Of a stretch of DNA of 32,462 bases, positions 32,302 to 32,462 are shown one piece after another; the first letter of the stretch is position 1; the number at the start of each line of letters is the position of its first letter. Position numbers and translations under genes: made by a program. Source of the DNA: Clostridiales bacterium (GTDB lineage: Bacteria; Bacillota; Clostridia; Oscillospirales; CAG-272); assembly GCA_022791685.1 (NCBI GenBank), contig JAAVZO010000029.1, positions 1 to 32,462 of the forward strand, in the 5' to 3' direction. The notes under the pieces were generated by a model. That model made no database searches. It was not told the DNA's origin and worked only from the letters and a program-made list of their open reading frames with translations.

Positions 32302-32462
32302 GTGCCGAGAAGAGGTCAAATTTCCAAAAGAGACGTTTTACCGGATCCGTTGTACAATTCTAAGCTCGTAACAAAGCTTATCAACAACATTATGTATGAT
32401 GGCAAGAAGGGCGTTGCTCAGAAAATCGTTTATGATGCGTTTGCAATCGTAGAGGCGAAGCT
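32302..32462 (+). CDS. rpsG: 30S ribosomal protein S7 (partial, 5' end)
   Basis: The first 53 codons, starting with GTG after AAGGAGG (32287-32293). The protein begins [20 protein letters not shown], followed by [20 protein letters not shown], both hallmark S7 sequence. S7 starts assembly of the 30S head and binds 16S rRNA. The gene runs off the window; fusA and tuf would be expected next in a standard str operon. Confidence 0.95.
   Translation, partial: MPRRGQISKRDVLPDPLYNSKLVTKLINNIMYDGKKGVAQKIVYDAFAIVEAK

Overview
The window looks like a chromosome segment from an anaerobic, gut- or rumen-type Clostridia bacterium (Bacillota). This rests on Firmicutes-type Shine-Dalgarno sites (AGGAGG), consensus sigma-A promoters often with an extended -10 TGn, a Firmicutes-type S12 protein, a probable PPi-dependent phosphofructokinase, SLH-domain surface protein and several sugar-type solute-binding lipoproteins. 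The genus cannot be told from this sequence.

Layout. 1-1679: 3' end of a drug/lipid-type ABC exporter operon (ATPase tail plus two ABC-2 permeases). 1752-4735: probable PPi-phosphofructokinase with its own strong promoter, an AraC regulator starting directly after it, then an AT-rich NERD nuclease-domain gene closed by a perfect terminator. 4823-4906: GC-rich hairpin repeat. 4907-7718 (minus): GH27 alpha-galactosidase, small zinc-ribbon protein and phosphohexomutase, read from one promoter with two tandem palindromes in the leader. 7963-21950: a carbohydrate and redox region holding four paralogous solute-binding lipoproteins with no sugar permease among them. The first is frameshifted at a nine-C tract. 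The second leads an operon with two FAD-type oxidoreductases. The third stands alone, followed by a Gfo/Idh/MocA dehydrogenase-PfkB kinase operon with a twin-palindrome leader. The fourth ends a quinone oxidoreductase-Gfo/Idh-SDR operon.

22038-26198: an AraC regulator divergent from an EamA exporter, then a two-gene unit behind a perfect consensus promoter overlapped by a 12+12 palindrome: an exported alpha/alpha-barrel protein with three SLH repeats and a DUF4430 lipoprotein. Together these have the two-domain composition of transcobalamin, split over two genes. 26214-30810 (minus): a 60-residue unknown protein, a MATE exporter, ComF and RecD2 helicase. 30840-31045: inverted-repeat region. 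31057-31368: small membrane protein. From 31545: the start of the str operon (rpsL, rpsG), running off the end.

How the genes fit together: alpha-galactosidase frees galactose, phosphohexomutase interconverts hexose phosphates, and the phosphofructokinases feed glycolysis. The orphan binding proteins probably deliver ligands to a permease encoded elsewhere, and each neighbouring oxidoreductase set would modify a particular unusual sugar. These links are inference from gene order. No tRNA, rRNA, CRISPR array, transposase or recognisable riboswitch was seen.
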